Of a DNA stretch of 64,000 nt, positions 17,016-27,840 are shown in pieces. The notes beneath the pieces were generated by a model that saw only the letters and a list, made by a program, of their open reading frames with translations, had not been told where the DNA came from and did no database searches. Each line of letters begins with the position of its first letter. Positions within the stretch are counted from its first letter, which is position 1. This DNA is from Leptospiraceae bacterium (lineage in GTDB: Bacteria; Spirochaetota; Leptospiria; Leptospirales; Leptospiraceae). Location of the stretch: NCBI GenBank assembly GCA_022402465.1, contig JAKRSH010000027.1, positions 1 through 64,000 on the forward strand, read 5' to 3'. A program made the position numbers and the translations under genes.

Positions 17016-18074
17016 TTAAGCTACAGTTACATCTTTGGAAAGATAGATATCCTGTATTGCGTTAAGAAGAGCTATGCCCTCTTTCATCGGCTTTTGAAAA
17101 GCTTTTCTTCCAGAGATTAAACCTTGTCCACCTGCACGCTTATTGATGATTGCTGTAGTTACTGCCTCAGCTAAATCTGTTGCACCCTTAGATTCACCAC
17201 CAGAATTAATAAGTCCAGCCCTACCCATAAAGCAATTTGCAACTTGGTAACGTGTTAAGTCTATTGGATGATCTGTTGTTAAATCGGTATACACTTTAGG
17301 AGAAGTCTTACCATGCTTGGTTGCATTATAACCACCGTTATTGGTTGGTAACTTTTGCTTGATGATATCAGCCTGGATGGTTACTCCCAAATGGTTCGCT
17401 TGGCCTGTTAAGTCTGCTGATGTATGATAGTCGACACCATCAACTTTGAAACCATTGTTTCTTGTGTAACACCAAAGTATAGTAGCCATACCAAGTTCAT
17501 GAGCTCTTTCAAATGCCATACTAACTTCTTGGATCTGTCGTGCCGATTCTGCAGAACCAAAATAAATAGTTGCACCAACCGCAGTCGCACCCATGTTCCA
17601 GGCATCTTCAACGGAACCGAACATGATTTGGTCAAATTTATTTGGATACGATAAAAATTCATTGTGATTGATTTTCACAATAAAAGGAATTTTGTGTGCG
17701 TATTTCCTTGCAACTGAACCCAAAACACCATAGGTAGAAGCGACAGCATTGCAACCTGCTTCAATAGCGAGTTTGATAATATTTTCTGGATCAAAATAAA
17801 CTGGATTGGGAGCAAAAGAAGCTCCTGCACTGTGCTCTATGCCCTGGTCAACAGGAAGAATAGAAACATACCCAGTATTAGCTAGACGACCTTTTCCTAG
17901 GATATTTTGGATGCTATTGAGTACTGGTATGGACCTATTTGTAAGGGAAAAAATACGATCAACCCAATCGCCACCTGGAACGTGGATCTGAGATTTGGAA
18001 ATTTTAGGATTCGAAAATTTTAGTAGCTCTTCGCCCTCTTTACCCAATAGGCTAGTAATTTCTTGTGTGTTCAA
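17016..18074 (-). CDS. fbaB: Class I fructose-bisphosphate aldolase (DhnA type)
   Basis: Splits fructose 1,6-bisphosphate into two triose phosphates, or the reverse, through a Schiff base. The DhnA/archaeal-type class I fold is shown by [18 protein letters not shown], the GATIYFGS strand, [12 protein letters not shown], and [11 protein letters not shown], which should carry the Schiff-base lysine, then [17 protein letters not shown]. At 352 aa it matches the longer bacterial FbaB form. The start is TTG at 18074 with a strong AAGGAG (18085-18090 on the other strand). It is the first gene of a likely fbaB-malQ unit. Confidence 0.88.
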   Translation of the reverse strand: MNTQEITSLLGKEGEELLKFSNPKISKSQIHVPGGDWVDRIFSLTNRSIPVLNSIQNILGKGRLANTGYVSILPVDQGIEHSAGASFAPNPVYFDPENIIKLAIEAGCNAVASTYGVLGSVARKYAHKIPFIVKINHNEFLSYPNKFDQIMFGSVEDAWNMGATAVGATIYFGSAESARQIQEVSMAFERAHELGMATILWCYTRNNGFKVDGVDYHTSADLTGQANHLGVTIQADIIKQKLPTNNGGYNATKHGKTSPKVYTDLTTDHPIDLTRYQVANCFMGRAGLINSGGESKGATDLAEAVTTAIINKRAGGQGLISGRKAFQKPMKEGIALLNAIQDIYLSKDVTVA

Positions 18075-18157
18075 AATTGAATAACTCCTTTTCTTTTACT
18101 CTATCAAGAACCTAGCTTGCAAAATTGTCTAGGATTTTAATAATAAGAAAAGCACTG

Positions 18158-19132
18158 ATGGGAAAAATCAATCGCATTTCATTATCACTATTTTGGCTCA
18201 TTCTTACAGTTTCACTTGCAATTTGGTGGTTTACTTTGGGACTAAGACAGACCAAAACAATCTCGGAGCTGAGTTTAGAGTTGGGCGAACCCAATCAATA
18301 TAGTAGTTCAGGTCTATTAGAAAAGCAATCACGCATGCTATGGATGGAAGGAACTTTTTTTATAAGCATGCTCACGCTTGGTGGCTCAGTATTAATATGG
18401 TTTTCCTACCAAGATATCAAAAGAAATCAGCTTATTCAAGATTTTTTCTCTACTGTTACCCACGAAATGAAGACTCCGCTTGCAGGACTGCGCTTACAGG
18501 TAGAAGGCTTGATGGAGGATCTTTCTGGAAGTAAAGAATATTCAAATATACTCAAGAGAGCACTCAAAGAATCAGATAGAATAGAATCTCAAATGGATAA
18601 GGCTTTTTATTTAGCTAGCCTTATGCGATCAGAGACATTATTTATTGAAAAGGTATCTATTAATTCTATAAAATATTCTCTACAAGATACCTTTCCTGAT
18701 GTAAAATGGACCCTAGCCCAAGAATCTTTTCTGAAAGTTGACAAGAGAGCTATGGAATCTATATTTTCTAACCTTCTCGAAAATGCCTATAAACACGGAC
18801 TTGCTACGAAAATCCATATAAATGTGGAACCTATAGTTCTTAGCAAGTCTGATCTTGGAATTTACCAAGAAAGAACAAGTTTAATCAATAAATATTTAGG
18901 TAAGAAACAATCGCATGAGAAACATGTGAAAATTAGTATTAAAGACAATGGTCGAGGTTTTCAAGGAAATCTTTCCCACATAGGAAAACCTTTCATACGA
19001 TCCTCGAGCACATCTGGATCGGGAATAGGATTGTACATAGTAAAACAATTAATCAGCAAAATGAATGGAAAGATTTTCTTTCATTCCGATACAACAGGAT
19101 TTGAAGTAAGAATTGAACTTCCTACCTTTTAA
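18158..19132 (+). CDS. Two-component sensor histidine kinase
   Basis: Two membrane helices (about residues 6-26 and 66-88 of this start) flank a small periplasmic loop of about 40 residues. The kinase core follows without a recognisable HAMP domain: H-box VTHEMKTPLAG, N-box LLENAYKH, G1 DNGRGF and G2 SGSGIGLYIVK. It should phosphorylate the response regulator that begins 17 bp downstream. The signal is unknown. I prefer ATG 18158; an upstream in-frame TTG at 18125 has no ribosome site. It is divergent from fbaB. Confidence 0.85.
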   Translation: MGKINRISLSLFWLILTVSLAIWWFTLGLRQTKTISELSLELGEPNQYSSSGLLEKQSRMLWMEGTFFISMLTLGGSVLIWFSYQDIKRNQLIQDFFSTVTHEMKTPLAGLRLQVEGLMEDLSGSKEYSNILKRALKESDRIESQMDKAFYLASLMRSETLFIEKVSINSIKYSLQDTFPDVKWTLAQESFLKVDKRAMESIFSNLLENAYKHGLATKIHINVEPIVLSKSDLGIYQERTSLINKYLGKKQSHEKHVKISIKDNGRGFQGNLSHIGKPFIRSSSTSGSGIGLYIVKQLISKMNGKIFFHSDTTGFEVRIELPTF

Positions 19133-19149
19133 GATCTAAGGTATTGACT

Positions 19150-19848
19150 ATGAATTTAGCAAAAATAAAAATACTCATTGTTGAAGACGATCTAACCCTT
19201 GGAGAAACTTTAAAAGAAAGATTAGAAAAGGAAGGCTATGCAATAGAATGGGCTATGAATTTACACCAAGCTAGATTGAGTTTAACGAATTTTATTCCGC
19301 ATCTTTTGCTTTTGGATCTCAGATTGCCCGATGGATCTGGCTTCAGACTGGCAGAGGAATTGAATAAGCAAATCAATCCGCCTTTGTTTTTATTTTTAAC
19401 AGCACAAGCAGGAGCTCCTGAAAGATTGAAAGGTTTTGAATTAGGAGCTGAAGAATTTATACCCAAACCCTTTCACCTCAAAGAATTGATTCTAAGACTG
19501 AAGAGTGTCTTAAGAAAGAACAATCTGAACTTAAGCAATAAACTAAGTTATAAGAATTATAAAATCAATTTTGAAGGCTACAACATCGAAGGTCCAAGCG
19601 GAGAAAATACCGAATTAAGTAAGAGAGATTGCCTTCTTTTGGATTTATTGATTCAAAATAAACATAGGACGATTCCAAGAGATGAAATTTTAGATAAGCT
19701 TTGGGGAGAAGATAAATTTCCAACAAATAGAACCATAGACAATTCCATAGTTCGCATTCGCCAAGCTTTCAAAGATACAAATGGAGAAGCAATTCGGTCA
19801 GTTAGAGGTGTTGGTTACCAATGGATTGGTGAATTGGAATCCTTTTGA
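19150..19848 (+). CDS. OmpR-family response regulator
   Basis: Receiver domain (residues 1-120) with the acidic pair VEDD, the phosphorylation Asp in LLLLDLRLPDGSG, FLTAQAG and the KPF lysine. The C-terminal winged helix (about 135-230) has the PhoB/OmpR pattern TELSKRDCLLLDLL, NRTIDNSIVRIRQAF and RSVRGVGYQW. It is the partner of the kinase upstream. ATG 19150 with AAGG at 19138-19141 is preferred over TTG 19144. The DNA targets are unknown; the acyltransferase genes begin 43 bp further on and could be regulated or merely adjacent. Confidence 0.9.
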   Translation: MNLAKIKILIVEDDLTLGETLKERLEKEGYAIEWAMNLHQARLSLTNFIPHLLLLDLRLPDGSGFRLAEELNKQINPPLFLFLTAQAGAPERLKGFELGAEEFIPKPFHLKELILRLKSVLRKNNLNLSNKLSYKNYKINFEGYNIEGPSGENTELSKRDCLLLDLLIQNKHRTIPRDEILDKLWGEDKFPTNRTIDNSIVRIRQAFKDTNGEAIRSVRGVGYQWIGELESF

Positions 19849-19891
19849 CAAGAGTTTATACATTGCTTTTACTGGTTAGAAATACAAGCAG

Positions 19892-21310
19892 ATGATTTTT
19901 AATTCTATTGATTTTTTATTTTTTATACCTGTTGTTATTCTAATTTATTGGTACAGCAAGCATAAAATCCAGAACCTATTTCTATTGTTTTCCAGTTTAT
20001 TTTTTTATGGTTTTTGGGACTTTCGATTTTTAGGTTTACTTATGCTTTCATCTATCATAGATTATACAGCAGGCATTCAAATTGAAAAAAGTTTCAATAA
20101 TTCTCGTCGTAAGAAATTATTTTTAGCATTTTCCCTAATATCTAATCTAGGTATTTTAGGATTTTTTAAATACTTTAACTTCTTTATTGAAAATGCGGAA
20201 GCCTTTTTACAATTTTTCGGACTTCATCCATCTATACAAACCTTGCAAATTATCTTGCCTCTTGGAATCTCCTTTTATACCTTCCAAACCTTATCCTATA
20301 CTATAGATGTTTATCGTGGTGAACTAAAACCTGTTCGAAATTTTATAGATTTTGCCCTCTATGTTTCCTTCTTTCCACAATTAGTGGCAGGTCCAATCGA
20401 AAGAGCTACTCGACTACTTCCTCAAATACAAACTGTCCGCAAATGGAATTTCACACAAATTCAGGAAGGTAGTTTTCTTATACTTCTTGGATACTTCAAA
20501 AAGGTTTTTGTTGCTGATAACATTGGTGATATAGTTAACAGTATTTATGCGATGGAAGATCCATCTGGAGCTAAGATCTTTATAGCATTAATTGCATTCT
20601 TCTTTCAAATCTATTGTGATTTTTCTGGTTACTCTGATATTGCAAGAGGACTCTCTAAATGGATGGGATTTGAGTTGATGAGGAATTTCAATCTACCAAT
20701 CTTCTCTGTGAATGTAATCGATCTATGGAAAAGATGGCATATCAGCTTGATGTCTTGGTTTAGAGATTATGTTTATATTCCCTTAGGTGGCAACAAAGTA
20801 AGTCTTCGTAGACAGCATGTTAATAATATTTTTATTTTTTTTGTTTCGGGACTTTGGCATGGAGCATCTTGGACATTTATAATATGGGGAGTTTACAATG
20901 GACTTCTCACATCCATCTATAGAATCCTTCAGCCCATACTTCCTAAATTCGGCGGGGACGATAATGCCTTTATTTATTGGTCGAAATACTCGATTAAGGC
21001 TGGATTCACCTTTCTTTTATTTGTCTATTCGGGTATTTGGTTTCGAGGAACATCTTTAGAGCAAGGTCTACATTTTACCAATAATTTATTTATGCACTTT
21101 GGAACTTGGGACAATGCCTTGTTCATGAAAGTTGTTCGTCTAGTTGCACTACTTCTCATCATTGAATTCAGCCAATTCAGAAAGAATGATGAATTTTCTA
21201 TCTTTCGTTGGAAGATTGGATTTCGAGTTCTTCTTTATCTCTCAATGTTCTATTCTATCTTAATCATGGGGAATTTTAATAAAAATGAATTTATTTATTT
21301 CGTATTTTAA
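19892..21310 (+). CDS. MBOAT-family O-acyltransferase (AlgI-like)
   Basis: A 472-aa polytopic membrane protein with about ten hydrophobic helices. MBOAT/AlgI signatures are LPLGISFYTFQTLSYTIDVYRG, FPQLVAGPIERA, FCDFSGYSDIARG (here YCDFSGYSDIARG), and the catalytic His in SGLWHGASWTFIIWG. AlgI-type proteins move acyl groups across the inner membrane to sugars or teichoic acids. The following gene is an SGNH-type partner, overlapping by 26 bp. The substrate is unknown; a surface polysaccharide or lipopolysaccharide is likely. Confidence 0.9.
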   Translation: MIFNSIDFLFFIPVVILIYWYSKHKIQNLFLLFSSLFFYGFWDFRFLGLLMLSSIIDYTAGIQIEKSFNNSRRKKLFLAFSLISNLGILGFFKYFNFFIENAEAFLQFFGLHPSIQTLQIILPLGISFYTFQTLSYTIDVYRGELKPVRNFIDFALYVSFFPQLVAGPIERATRLLPQIQTVRKWNFTQIQEGSFLILLGYFKKVFVADNIGDIVNSIYAMEDPSGAKIFIALIAFFFQIYCDFSGYSDIARGLSKWMGFELMRNFNLPIFSVNVIDLWKRWHISLMSWFRDYVYIPLGGNKVSLRRQHVNNIFIFFVSGLWHGASWTFIIWGVYNGLLTSIYRILQPILPKFGGDDNAFIYWSKYSIKAGFTFLLFVYSGIWFRGTSLEQGLHFTNNLFMHFGTWDNALFMKVVRLVALLLIIEFSQFRKNDEFSIFRWKIGFRVLLYLSMFYSILIMGNFNKNEFIYFVF

Positions 21311-22406
21311 AAAAGCTCCAGCATTTTCAATTGCAATAACAATTGTTTTATTGTTAGAAGCAATCATGCATTTTGCTCCTATTATGAACTACTTAGATCC
21401 AACAGGTGTTTATTATACCACTTTAAAAAAACAGGTTGCTGAAACTGAAAATAATTTTGATTATATTATGCTAGGTGATTCGAGATCTCTTTCCATTAAA
21501 GGGCGAAGAATTAATTCTATAGACAATAATTCAGCTAACAATATTGAACCAAAATCAGGTGATAAAACAAGATCCTTAGAATACAGTTTGTACAATTTTT
21601 CATTACCTGCAGCAGGTACAAGATACTTAGAACATTTCATTGATAAGTATCTAAGTCACAATACAGCACCAAGAGCAATTATTTATGCTTTGGATATAGA
21701 ACAATTCCGCCCTGGCCAAGCAGCAGCCTTCAATGTGGATCCTAAGATATGGGGAATTTTTAAACATAGACTGCTGAATCTTTTTAGCTTCACAGAAAAT
21801 GTAAGCCAGTATGAAGGCAAGGAACAGTATTTCATCTTGAAGGAAGCCTTACCATACACACTGCCATCCGTTCGACATAGAGAAGGTTTGGATAAATTGC
21901 TTACTGGCATGAGACCGAAAGATTTCCAAACTGGCAACCTACCTTATTTACGCTCTAACCAAAGATTAGAAGCACTGACTCAGGAAACTTTAGGACAAGT
22001 GAATTTGGGAACCTATCTTGAAATTCCACCCGGAATAACCTTAGAAATGATCCAAGAATTAGTCCAAGGTTCTATAGATGCTCAGGAGAAGGAAGTTCCG
22101 AATATGGAAAATCTCATTTCTTTCTTGGAATATACATCCAAAAAGAAAATACCGGTAGTCATTCTAGAAGTTCCACACGCTTCAGGACTACCAGAGTCGG
22201 CATTTTACAAAAAAGTCCGAGAAGAATATATAAAAGTAAGCAATCGATATAAAAATGTGTATTTTCAAGAATTTCCTTCCTCTTCTTACCCAATAGATTA
22301 TTTTGCGGAAGGGATACATTTCAATGGAAAAGGCGAAACAAGAGTCAATGATGAATTTGAAAGATTTGTTTGGCCGAATATTACAAAAATTTCTTGGCGC
22401 GACTAA
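21285..22406 (+). CDS. SGNH-hydrolase-like acyltransferase partner (DUF1574-like)
   Basis: An N-terminal membrane anchor (about residues 8-32) is followed by a periplasmic domain. The SGNH block I motif MLGDSRSLS lies near residue 64 and the C-terminal AEGIHFNGKGE segment supplies the His. This organisation resembles the leptospiral DUF1574 proteins and the AlgX/AlgJ-type enzymes that finish the acyl transfer begun by an MBOAT. The start lies inside the MBOAT gene (26-bp overlap), so translation is coupled. The active Asp of the usual DxxH pair is replaced by Glu-Gly-Ile before the His. Confidence 0.75.
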   Translation: MNLFISYFKKAPAFSIAITIVLLLEAIMHFAPIMNYLDPTGVYYTTLKKQVAETENNFDYIMLGDSRSLSIKGRRINSIDNNSANNIEPKSGDKTRSLEYSLYNFSLPAAGTRYLEHFIDKYLSHNTAPRAIIYALDIEQFRPGQAAAFNVDPKIWGIFKHRLLNLFSFTENVSQYEGKEQYFILKEALPYTLPSVRHREGLDKLLTGMRPKDFQTGNLPYLRSNQRLEALTQETLGQVNLGTYLEIPPGITLEMIQELVQGSIDAQEKEVPNMENLISFLEYTSKKKIPVVILEVPHASGLPESAFYKKVREEYIKVSNRYKNVYFQEFPSSSYPIDYFAEGIHFNGKGETRVNDEFERFVWPNITKISWRD

Positions 22407-22445
22407 ACCCTCATCGAATTTTCCTAATTTACCGATAATTTCCTT

Positions 22446-23147
22446 GTGAGGAAAATCTACTTCAGTTCATTCCTATTCATTTTAGTTTCTATTCTTTCCT
22501 CGTATCCAATTCATGCGGAAGTTGATTTAGATTATAATTATGAATACGAAAAGAATGGTCCTTATACAAAATTCTCTGATTGGATTCCTTATAAACTTCA
22601 CAAATGGGAGCCTAGAAATCTCGAAGATTACTACCAGTTAGTTGGTCTAAGGCAACATTTTGGTGAAAATGATCTCAGACGAGATATCTATTTTCTTAAA
22701 CTTTCCTTACAGAAAAAGTTTCGCCATCCAAAAAACGCTCTTTGTGAAATTCAAAGTGAAGAAGAATATTATAAATATCGAAACTTACTTTTTATGCATT
22801 TGAATATTCGGATTATGCGATCTTATATGAGACTTGCATCTCTATATGACAAAAGGTATTTGTATTTCTACAATCTTGATTTTGCTCCTGACTTAAAAGA
22901 ATCATTTACTATTGCTGAGGGTTTTTATAAAGAAGCAATACCCTATTGGGATAAGGCAAGAGAGCATGCTGATAAGGCGAATGAAATTCCTTTTGATCTA
23001 GATCTAGGAACTATTGAAACAGAGCGCTTTGAAATTGTAACAGGCAAACTAGACTATGGTTACATCATCAATAATCATTTAGAAAAACTTAAGAAAAAAC
23101 AATTATCCGTTCAAGCTGAACTTGACCGTAGAGAAAAAGAAGATTGA
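22446..23147 (+). CDS. Secreted helical protein of unknown function
   Basis: A GTG start opens a clear signal peptide (residues 1-24, cleavage after PIHA). The mature part is about 209 aa, rich in Tyr, Lys and Asp and mostly helical, with a possible TPR-like helical pair (FYKEAIPYWDKAREHADKA). No enzyme motif is seen. It resembles in style the secreted helical proteins at 33181-33885 and 42498-43250. It lies 40 bp after the SGNH gene on the same strand and ends 3 bp from the convergent BluB-CobT gene. Confidence 0.6.
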   Translation: MRKIYFSSFLFILVSILSSYPIHAEVDLDYNYEYEKNGPYTKFSDWIPYKLHKWEPRNLEDYYQLVGLRQHFGENDLRRDIYFLKLSLQKKFRHPKNALCEIQSEEEYYKYRNLLFMHLNIRIMRSYMRLASLYDKRYLYFYNLDFAPDLKESFTIAEGFYKEAIPYWDKAREHADKANEIPFDLDLGTIETERFEIVTGKLDYGYIINNHLEKLKKKQLSVQAELDRREKED

Positions 23148-23149
23148 TT

Positions 23150-24901
23150 TTATCTATCAAACCAATTCACCTCGTCCCAAGACTTCATTTCTAAATTAAA
23201 GCGGCACGCTTGCTCCAAGATTCCTATAGCAAGGGTTGAACCTGTAGCCTCACCCAATCTAAGTTCTAAATTTAAGATTGATTTCCAGTTCATTCTTCTA
23301 AGAATTTCTGAATGCAGTTTTTCAAACGAAAGATGGCCTACAAAGATAGAATGCTCAATTTCAGGATTTATAAAATACGCAATCACTCCAGCAAGAGTTG
23401 AGATCAGACCATCTAGTACAATTGCGGCTTTTTTTTCTTTACTCCCAAGTATAACTCCAACCATACCAATAATTTCTAGACCACCAACATTTTCTAACAG
23501 TTCTATAATATTTTTTTGATAATAGCCTTTTTCCTTTCTATATTTTGATAAAGATTTTTGAATGAGATTTTTTTTATTTTCAAATAATTCTCCATTAACA
23601 CCTGTTCCTCTTCCTATCCAGTTATTCTTTAGTAAATCGGAATATTCAATATCAAAAAGTAAAGATGCGATTACAACCGAACAAGTTGTATTACCTATTC
23701 CGACTTCCCCCAAAGAGAGAACATCTGTTTCTGGAATTTCATTCCAAATATCTTTGCCAATTTGCATGGCTTCCATGACTTCAAACTGAGTCAGAGCTGG
23801 TTCATTTAAGAAACTTCTTGTTCCCAATCGAACTTTTCGTCCGAGAAGAGCAGTTCCATTTTGGAAGTGATGCTTAACACCTATATCAACAATAAAAAAT
23901 TTAGCACCTATACCTCTGGCAAAACTATTTACCGCTCCTGAACCAGCGAGATATTGGTAGACCATTTTATATGTGCTATCCTGAGAATAAGCAGAAATCT
24001 TAGATTCCGCAATTCCATGGTCAGCTGCAAGAATGAGAATTGTTTTGTTTTTTATATTTGGTCTTAGATTCTTTTGGATGGAGGCGAGTCTTATTACATA
24101 ATCTTCCAATAAACCTAAACTGCCTTTGGGCTTAGTAAATTCATCTAACCTTTTTTTAACGGAATCTATTTCAAAAGGTTGATTATGAATAAGTGAACTT
24201 TGTTCCTGCATATCTTGAGTTAAGTGATTGGGATCAGGCTGATCTTTCTTTTTTGTTTGATTCCATTTATCCCAAAAAACTAAATCCGCTAGATCTTCTC
24301 TTTTCTTCCAACCACTCGTTTCTAGCATAGGAATTTCTGGAAACCACACAGGCTCGCCTAAACATAAGTAGGCGATGATTTTAATATCATCTGGCATTCC
24401 TAGAATTTGGGGAAGAACACTAGGATCATAGATACTCATCCATCCTACTCCTATGCCTTCTGCTCGAGCAGTCAGCCATATATTTTGGACCGCTAGACAA
24501 ACAGAATATTCATCCACTTCCTTGACTGATGTTCTACCTAGGACATGTTGTCCATTTTTATAAGAGTCACAGGTAACTACTATATGAACTGGAGCATCTA
24601 ATAAGCCTTGTAATTTTAATGATCTATAAGTTTCTCCTTTAGAGTCTGGAAATAAATGGGAGGCCTTTTGATTTTCAAATACAAAGTGCTCATAGACCTC
24701 TCGGTGCTTCGCCTTATCTTGGATAATAAGAAAGTTCCAAGGTTGGGAATAACCAACAGAGGGCGCAAAATGACCTGCTTGCAAAATTTTCCAAATTAAG
24801 GATTCTTGGATAGTCTCCGACCGAAAGCTACGGATATCCCGTCTTTCTCGAATGACTTTGTCTATAGCGCTCTTTTCCCAAGATTGGAATTCATACTGCA
24901 T
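23150..24901 (-). CDS. BluB-CobT fusion: DMB synthase and DMB phosphoribosyltransferase
   Basis: Residues 1 to about 215 are a complete BluB (nitroreductase fold), which destroys FMN to make 5,6-dimethylbenzimidazole: RRDIRSFR, HFAPSVGYSQPWNF, LDAPVHIVVTCD, LAVQNIWLTARAEGIGVGWMS. After a short linker, about 240-583 is a complete CobT, which attaches DMB to the ribose phosphate of nicotinate mononucleotide: AADHGIAES, YLAGSGAVN, GEVGIGNTT, and RLGEATGS with the catalytic Glu near 551. Both halves look functional, so one protein would make and activate the lower ligand of vitamin B12. It is a single gene, convergent with its left neighbour, with no other cobalamin gene in the window. Confidence 0.92.
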   Translation of the reverse strand: MQYEFQSWEKSAIDKVIRERRDIRSFRSETIQESLIWKILQAGHFAPSVGYSQPWNFLIIQDKAKHREVYEHFVFENQKASHLFPDSKGETYRSLKLQGLLDAPVHIVVTCDSYKNGQHVLGRTSVKEVDEYSVCLAVQNIWLTARAEGIGVGWMSIYDPSVLPQILGMPDDIKIIAYLCLGEPVWFPEIPMLETSGWKKREDLADLVFWDKWNQTKKKDQPDPNHLTQDMQEQSSLIHNQPFEIDSVKKRLDEFTKPKGSLGLLEDYVIRLASIQKNLRPNIKNKTILILAADHGIAESKISAYSQDSTYKMVYQYLAGSGAVNSFARGIGAKFFIVDIGVKHHFQNGTALLGRKVRLGTRSFLNEPALTQFEVMEAMQIGKDIWNEIPETDVLSLGEVGIGNTTCSVVIASLLFDIEYSDLLKNNWIGRGTGVNGELFENKKNLIQKSLSKYRKEKGYYQKNIIELLENVGGLEIIGMVGVILGSKEKKAAIVLDGLISTLAGVIAYFINPEIEHSIFVGHLSFEKLHSEILRRMNWKSILNLELRLGEATGSTLAIGILEQACRFNLEMKSWDEVNWFDR

Positions 24902-25003
24902 GAGGATAGAATTTCATTTTTCCTTAAAATGTCAGTTGGTTTCTCTGGCAAATCTCTGATTCTAGAAAATTTTCCTGTTTAAAAAAGAGGAAAGTTTGAA
25001 AAT

Positions 25004-27829
25004 TTGGTAGCTATGGCTAAACCAGAAAAAGAAAATCCCTACTCCCATACTGTCCTACTCCCTGAGACCGCCTTCCCCATGAAAGCAGGTTTAGCTACCA
25101 GAGAAATCGAACAAATTGCAACTTGGAACAAAGATAAAATTTTTACTAAGATGCGTTCACGAAATGAAGGAAAAAAAGAATTTCGCCTGCATGATGGTCC
25201 TCCTTATGCGAATGGAAATTTTCACCTAGGACATGCACTCAATAAAATACTTAAAGATCTTATAGTAAAATCCAAATCGTTATCTGGCTTTGCTGTTGAT
25301 ATGATACCTGGATGGGACTGCCATGGATTACCCATAGAAGTACAAGTTCTCAAAAGCCTAGGTAAGGATGCTAAGAATACAAGTCCTTCAGAACTAAGAA
25401 CTAAGTGTAGAGAGTATGCTGCAAAATTCGTCAATATCCAAAGCAAGGACTTAGAACGTTTCCTTTGTTTCTTCGAGAAAGATAGAATCTACCAAACCAT
25501 GAGCCCAGAATTTGAAGCAAAGATAGTTGAGGTGTTTGGTGATCTTTTCCAAGAGGGTTATATCTACAAAGGAAAGAAGCCTGTTTATTGGAGTATAGAT
25601 TTAGCTACAGCTCATGCTGAGGCAGAAATTGAATACTATCCTCATGTATCACCATCTATCTATGTTAAGTTTCCAGTTCAAGATATGGAAAATACTTCTT
25701 GTTTAATTTGGACTACTACTCCTTGGACCTTACCTGCCAATCTTGCTATTGCCTTCAATAAAGACTTAGATTATTCTATCTTTTCAAATGCAGAACATGG
25801 GAACTTAATTCTTGCTGATGGTCTTGCAGAAGCCGTGAGCAATAAGACAGAAATTCGATTAACTAAAGTTAAATCCATATCCAATGATGAAATTTCGAAA
25901 ATGGAATTTCGCCACCCCTTCCTTGATCAGAAATCAATACCTGTATTTGGGAATCATGTTACTTTGGAGGCAGGAACAGGATGCGTACACACTGCACCAG
26001 GACATGGAACGGATGACTACCGTGTTGGCTTAGAATATGGTCTCGAAGCCTATAGCCCTGTGGATCAATATGGGAAATATACAGATGAATTCCCCTTAAT
26101 GCAAGGCATAAAAGTTTTTGACGCCAATCCAAAAATTGTAGAGCTACTGAAAGAAAGAAACGCACTGCTTCATTTTTCAGAATTTGAACATTCTTACCCA
26201 CACAGTTGGAGATCCAAGAAGCCTTTAATTTTTCGCGCAACTCCTCAGTGGTTCTTTTCTATGGATGAAAAAGACCTTAGAAAGAAAGCTTTAGAAGCAA
26301 TAGATAAGGTAACCTGGATTCCAGACTGGGGAATCACAAGAATTCGTTCTATGGTAGAATCTAGACCAGATTGGTGTGTTTCTAGACAAAGAAACTGGGG
26401 TGTTCCCATCCCTTCCTTTACTTGCCAAGCCTGTAATGCTAGTTATATCACTAAAGATTCTATACAATTTTTCACTAAGCTAGTAAAGAAAGAAGGGATC
26501 GAAGTCTGGTACAACAAGCCTGCCAACGAATTACTACCTCCTGAATCCAAATGCCTCTCCTGTGGATCAAGTGATTTACAAGCAGATAAGGATATACTCG
26601 ATGTTTGGTTTGATTCAGGAGTTTCCAATTTTGTTGTCTACCCCAGTTCTTATCAATCAGCTTCGAATTCGGGAAGCAATTTACCTTCAGCTAAAAATGA
26701 AACTCCAGCTGATCTTTATTTAGAGGGCTCTGATCAACACCGTGGTTGGTTTCAATCTTCCCTTTGGCCCTCCATGGCTTTAAGAGGTGTGCCTCCGTAT
26801 AGATCTGTTCTAACACATGGTTATATCCTAGATGAGAAAGGCTATGCTATGTCCAAGTCTCTTGGCAATGGTGTGGATCCAACAACTGACGTTATTGATG
26901 TTTATGGAGCAGATGTTCTACGCCTTTGGATATCTTCCTTAGACTTTCGTGATGATGTAAAAGCAGGCAAGGAAGCAATTAAAAATGTATCTGAGAACTA
27001 CCGTAAGATACGAAACACCTTTCGATATCTTTTAGGCAATATAGCAACTCATAGCAAAGAAATTCCCTTGCAAGAGATGCACTGGATAGACCAATACTAC
27101 TTAGCAAAATTAGCAAATCTTTCAGAAGATGTGCAAAAGGCATATAGCAACTACCAATTCCACCAAGTCTACCACAAGGTATTGAATTTCTGTACGGTTG
27201 ATCTTTCCCAGGATTATTTCGAGATCATTAGAGATCGAATGTACTGCGATGGAAAAGAGTCCCTAAGTAGAAATTCATCCACTACTGCACTGAGTATCAT
27301 ACTTAAATCACTCGCTTCCTTACTTGCACCGATTCTGAGCTTCACTTCTGAGGAAGTTTGGAAGGAGGCAAAATTAGGAGAGTCTGTATTTTTGGAAGAC
27401 TTTCCTAATTTAGCAAAATTTTCAAACAATTCTCTACTCGAAAAATACAACACTGTCTTTCAGACCAAGGATGATGTTCAAAAGGCTCTCGAAGAAGCTA
27501 GGAAAAAAGGTGCAATCGGAAAATCACTCGAAGCGACTATAAGCTTAGCCAAAAAAACACCATCCTCTCAGGCATCCATCTTAGAGATAAAACCAGAGGA
27601 TTGGGAACTTGTATTGGTCGTGAGCCAAGTTACTGTTACTCTCAGTCCAGAACAAGGAAAAGATTCTACTGAGAATGCTAGAGTTCCTGAATTTCACATG
27701 GAAGGTAGCGAGTTTCTAATATCAGTTTATAAAGCTGAAGAGACAGAGTGTCCGAGATGCTGGAAACACACTACAACAAAAGCAAGTTCGGGACTATGTC
27801 ACAGATGTGATGAAGTAGTAGGTAAATAA
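25004..27829 (+). CDS. ileS: Isoleucyl-tRNA synthetase
   Basis: Charges tRNA-Ile. Class I signatures HLGHALNK (HIGH-type) near residue 73 and AMSKSLGN (KMSKS) near 620; the editing (CP1) domain includes [14 protein letters not shown] and the [16 protein letters not shown] stretch; an anticodon-binding helical domain follows; and a C-terminal zinc finger has CPRCW and CHRCDE. At 941 aa it is a normal bacterial IleS. AGAGGAAAG at 24986-24994 favours the TTG at 25004, although ATG 25013 (MAKPEKEN) is a possible start 9 bp further. It is divergent from the BluB-CobT gene. Confidence 0.96.
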   Translation: MVAMAKPEKENPYSHTVLLPETAFPMKAGLATREIEQIATWNKDKIFTKMRSRNEGKKEFRLHDGPPYANGNFHLGHALNKILKDLIVKSKSLSGFAVDMIPGWDCHGLPIEVQVLKSLGKDAKNTSPSELRTKCREYAAKFVNIQSKDLERFLCFFEKDRIYQTMSPEFEAKIVEVFGDLFQEGYIYKGKKPVYWSIDLATAHAEAEIEYYPHVSPSIYVKFPVQDMENTSCLIWTTTPWTLPANLAIAFNKDLDYSIFSNAEHGNLILADGLAEAVSNKTEIRLTKVKSISNDEISKMEFRHPFLDQKSIPVFGNHVTLEAGTGCVHTAPGHGTDDYRVGLEYGLEAYSPVDQYGKYTDEFPLMQGIKVFDANPKIVELLKERNALLHFSEFEHSYPHSWRSKKPLIFRATPQWFFSMDEKDLRKKALEAIDKVTWIPDWGITRIRSMVESRPDWCVSRQRNWGVPIPSFTCQACNASYITKDSIQFFTKLVKKEGIEVWYNKPANELLPPESKCLSCGSSDLQADKDILDVWFDSGVSNFVVYPSSYQSASNSGSNLPSAKNETPADLYLEGSDQHRGWFQSSLWPSMALRGVPPYRSVLTHGYILDEKGYAMSKSLGNGVDPTTDVIDVYGADVLRLWISSLDFRDDVKAGKEAIKNVSENYRKIRNTFRYLLGNIATHSKEIPLQEMHWIDQYYLAKLANLSEDVQKAYSNYQFHQVYHKVLNFCTVDLSQDYFEIIRDRMYCDGKESLSRNSSTTALSIILKSLASLLAPILSFTSEEVWKEAKLGESVFLEDFPNLAKFSNNSLLEKYNTVFQTKDDVQKALEEARKKGAIGKSLEATISLAKKTPSSQASILEIKPEDWELVLVVSQVTVTLSPEQGKDSTENARVPEFHMEGSEFLISVYKAEETECPRCWKHTTTKASSGLCHRCDEVVGK

Positions 27830-27840
27830 AGCCTAAAGAC

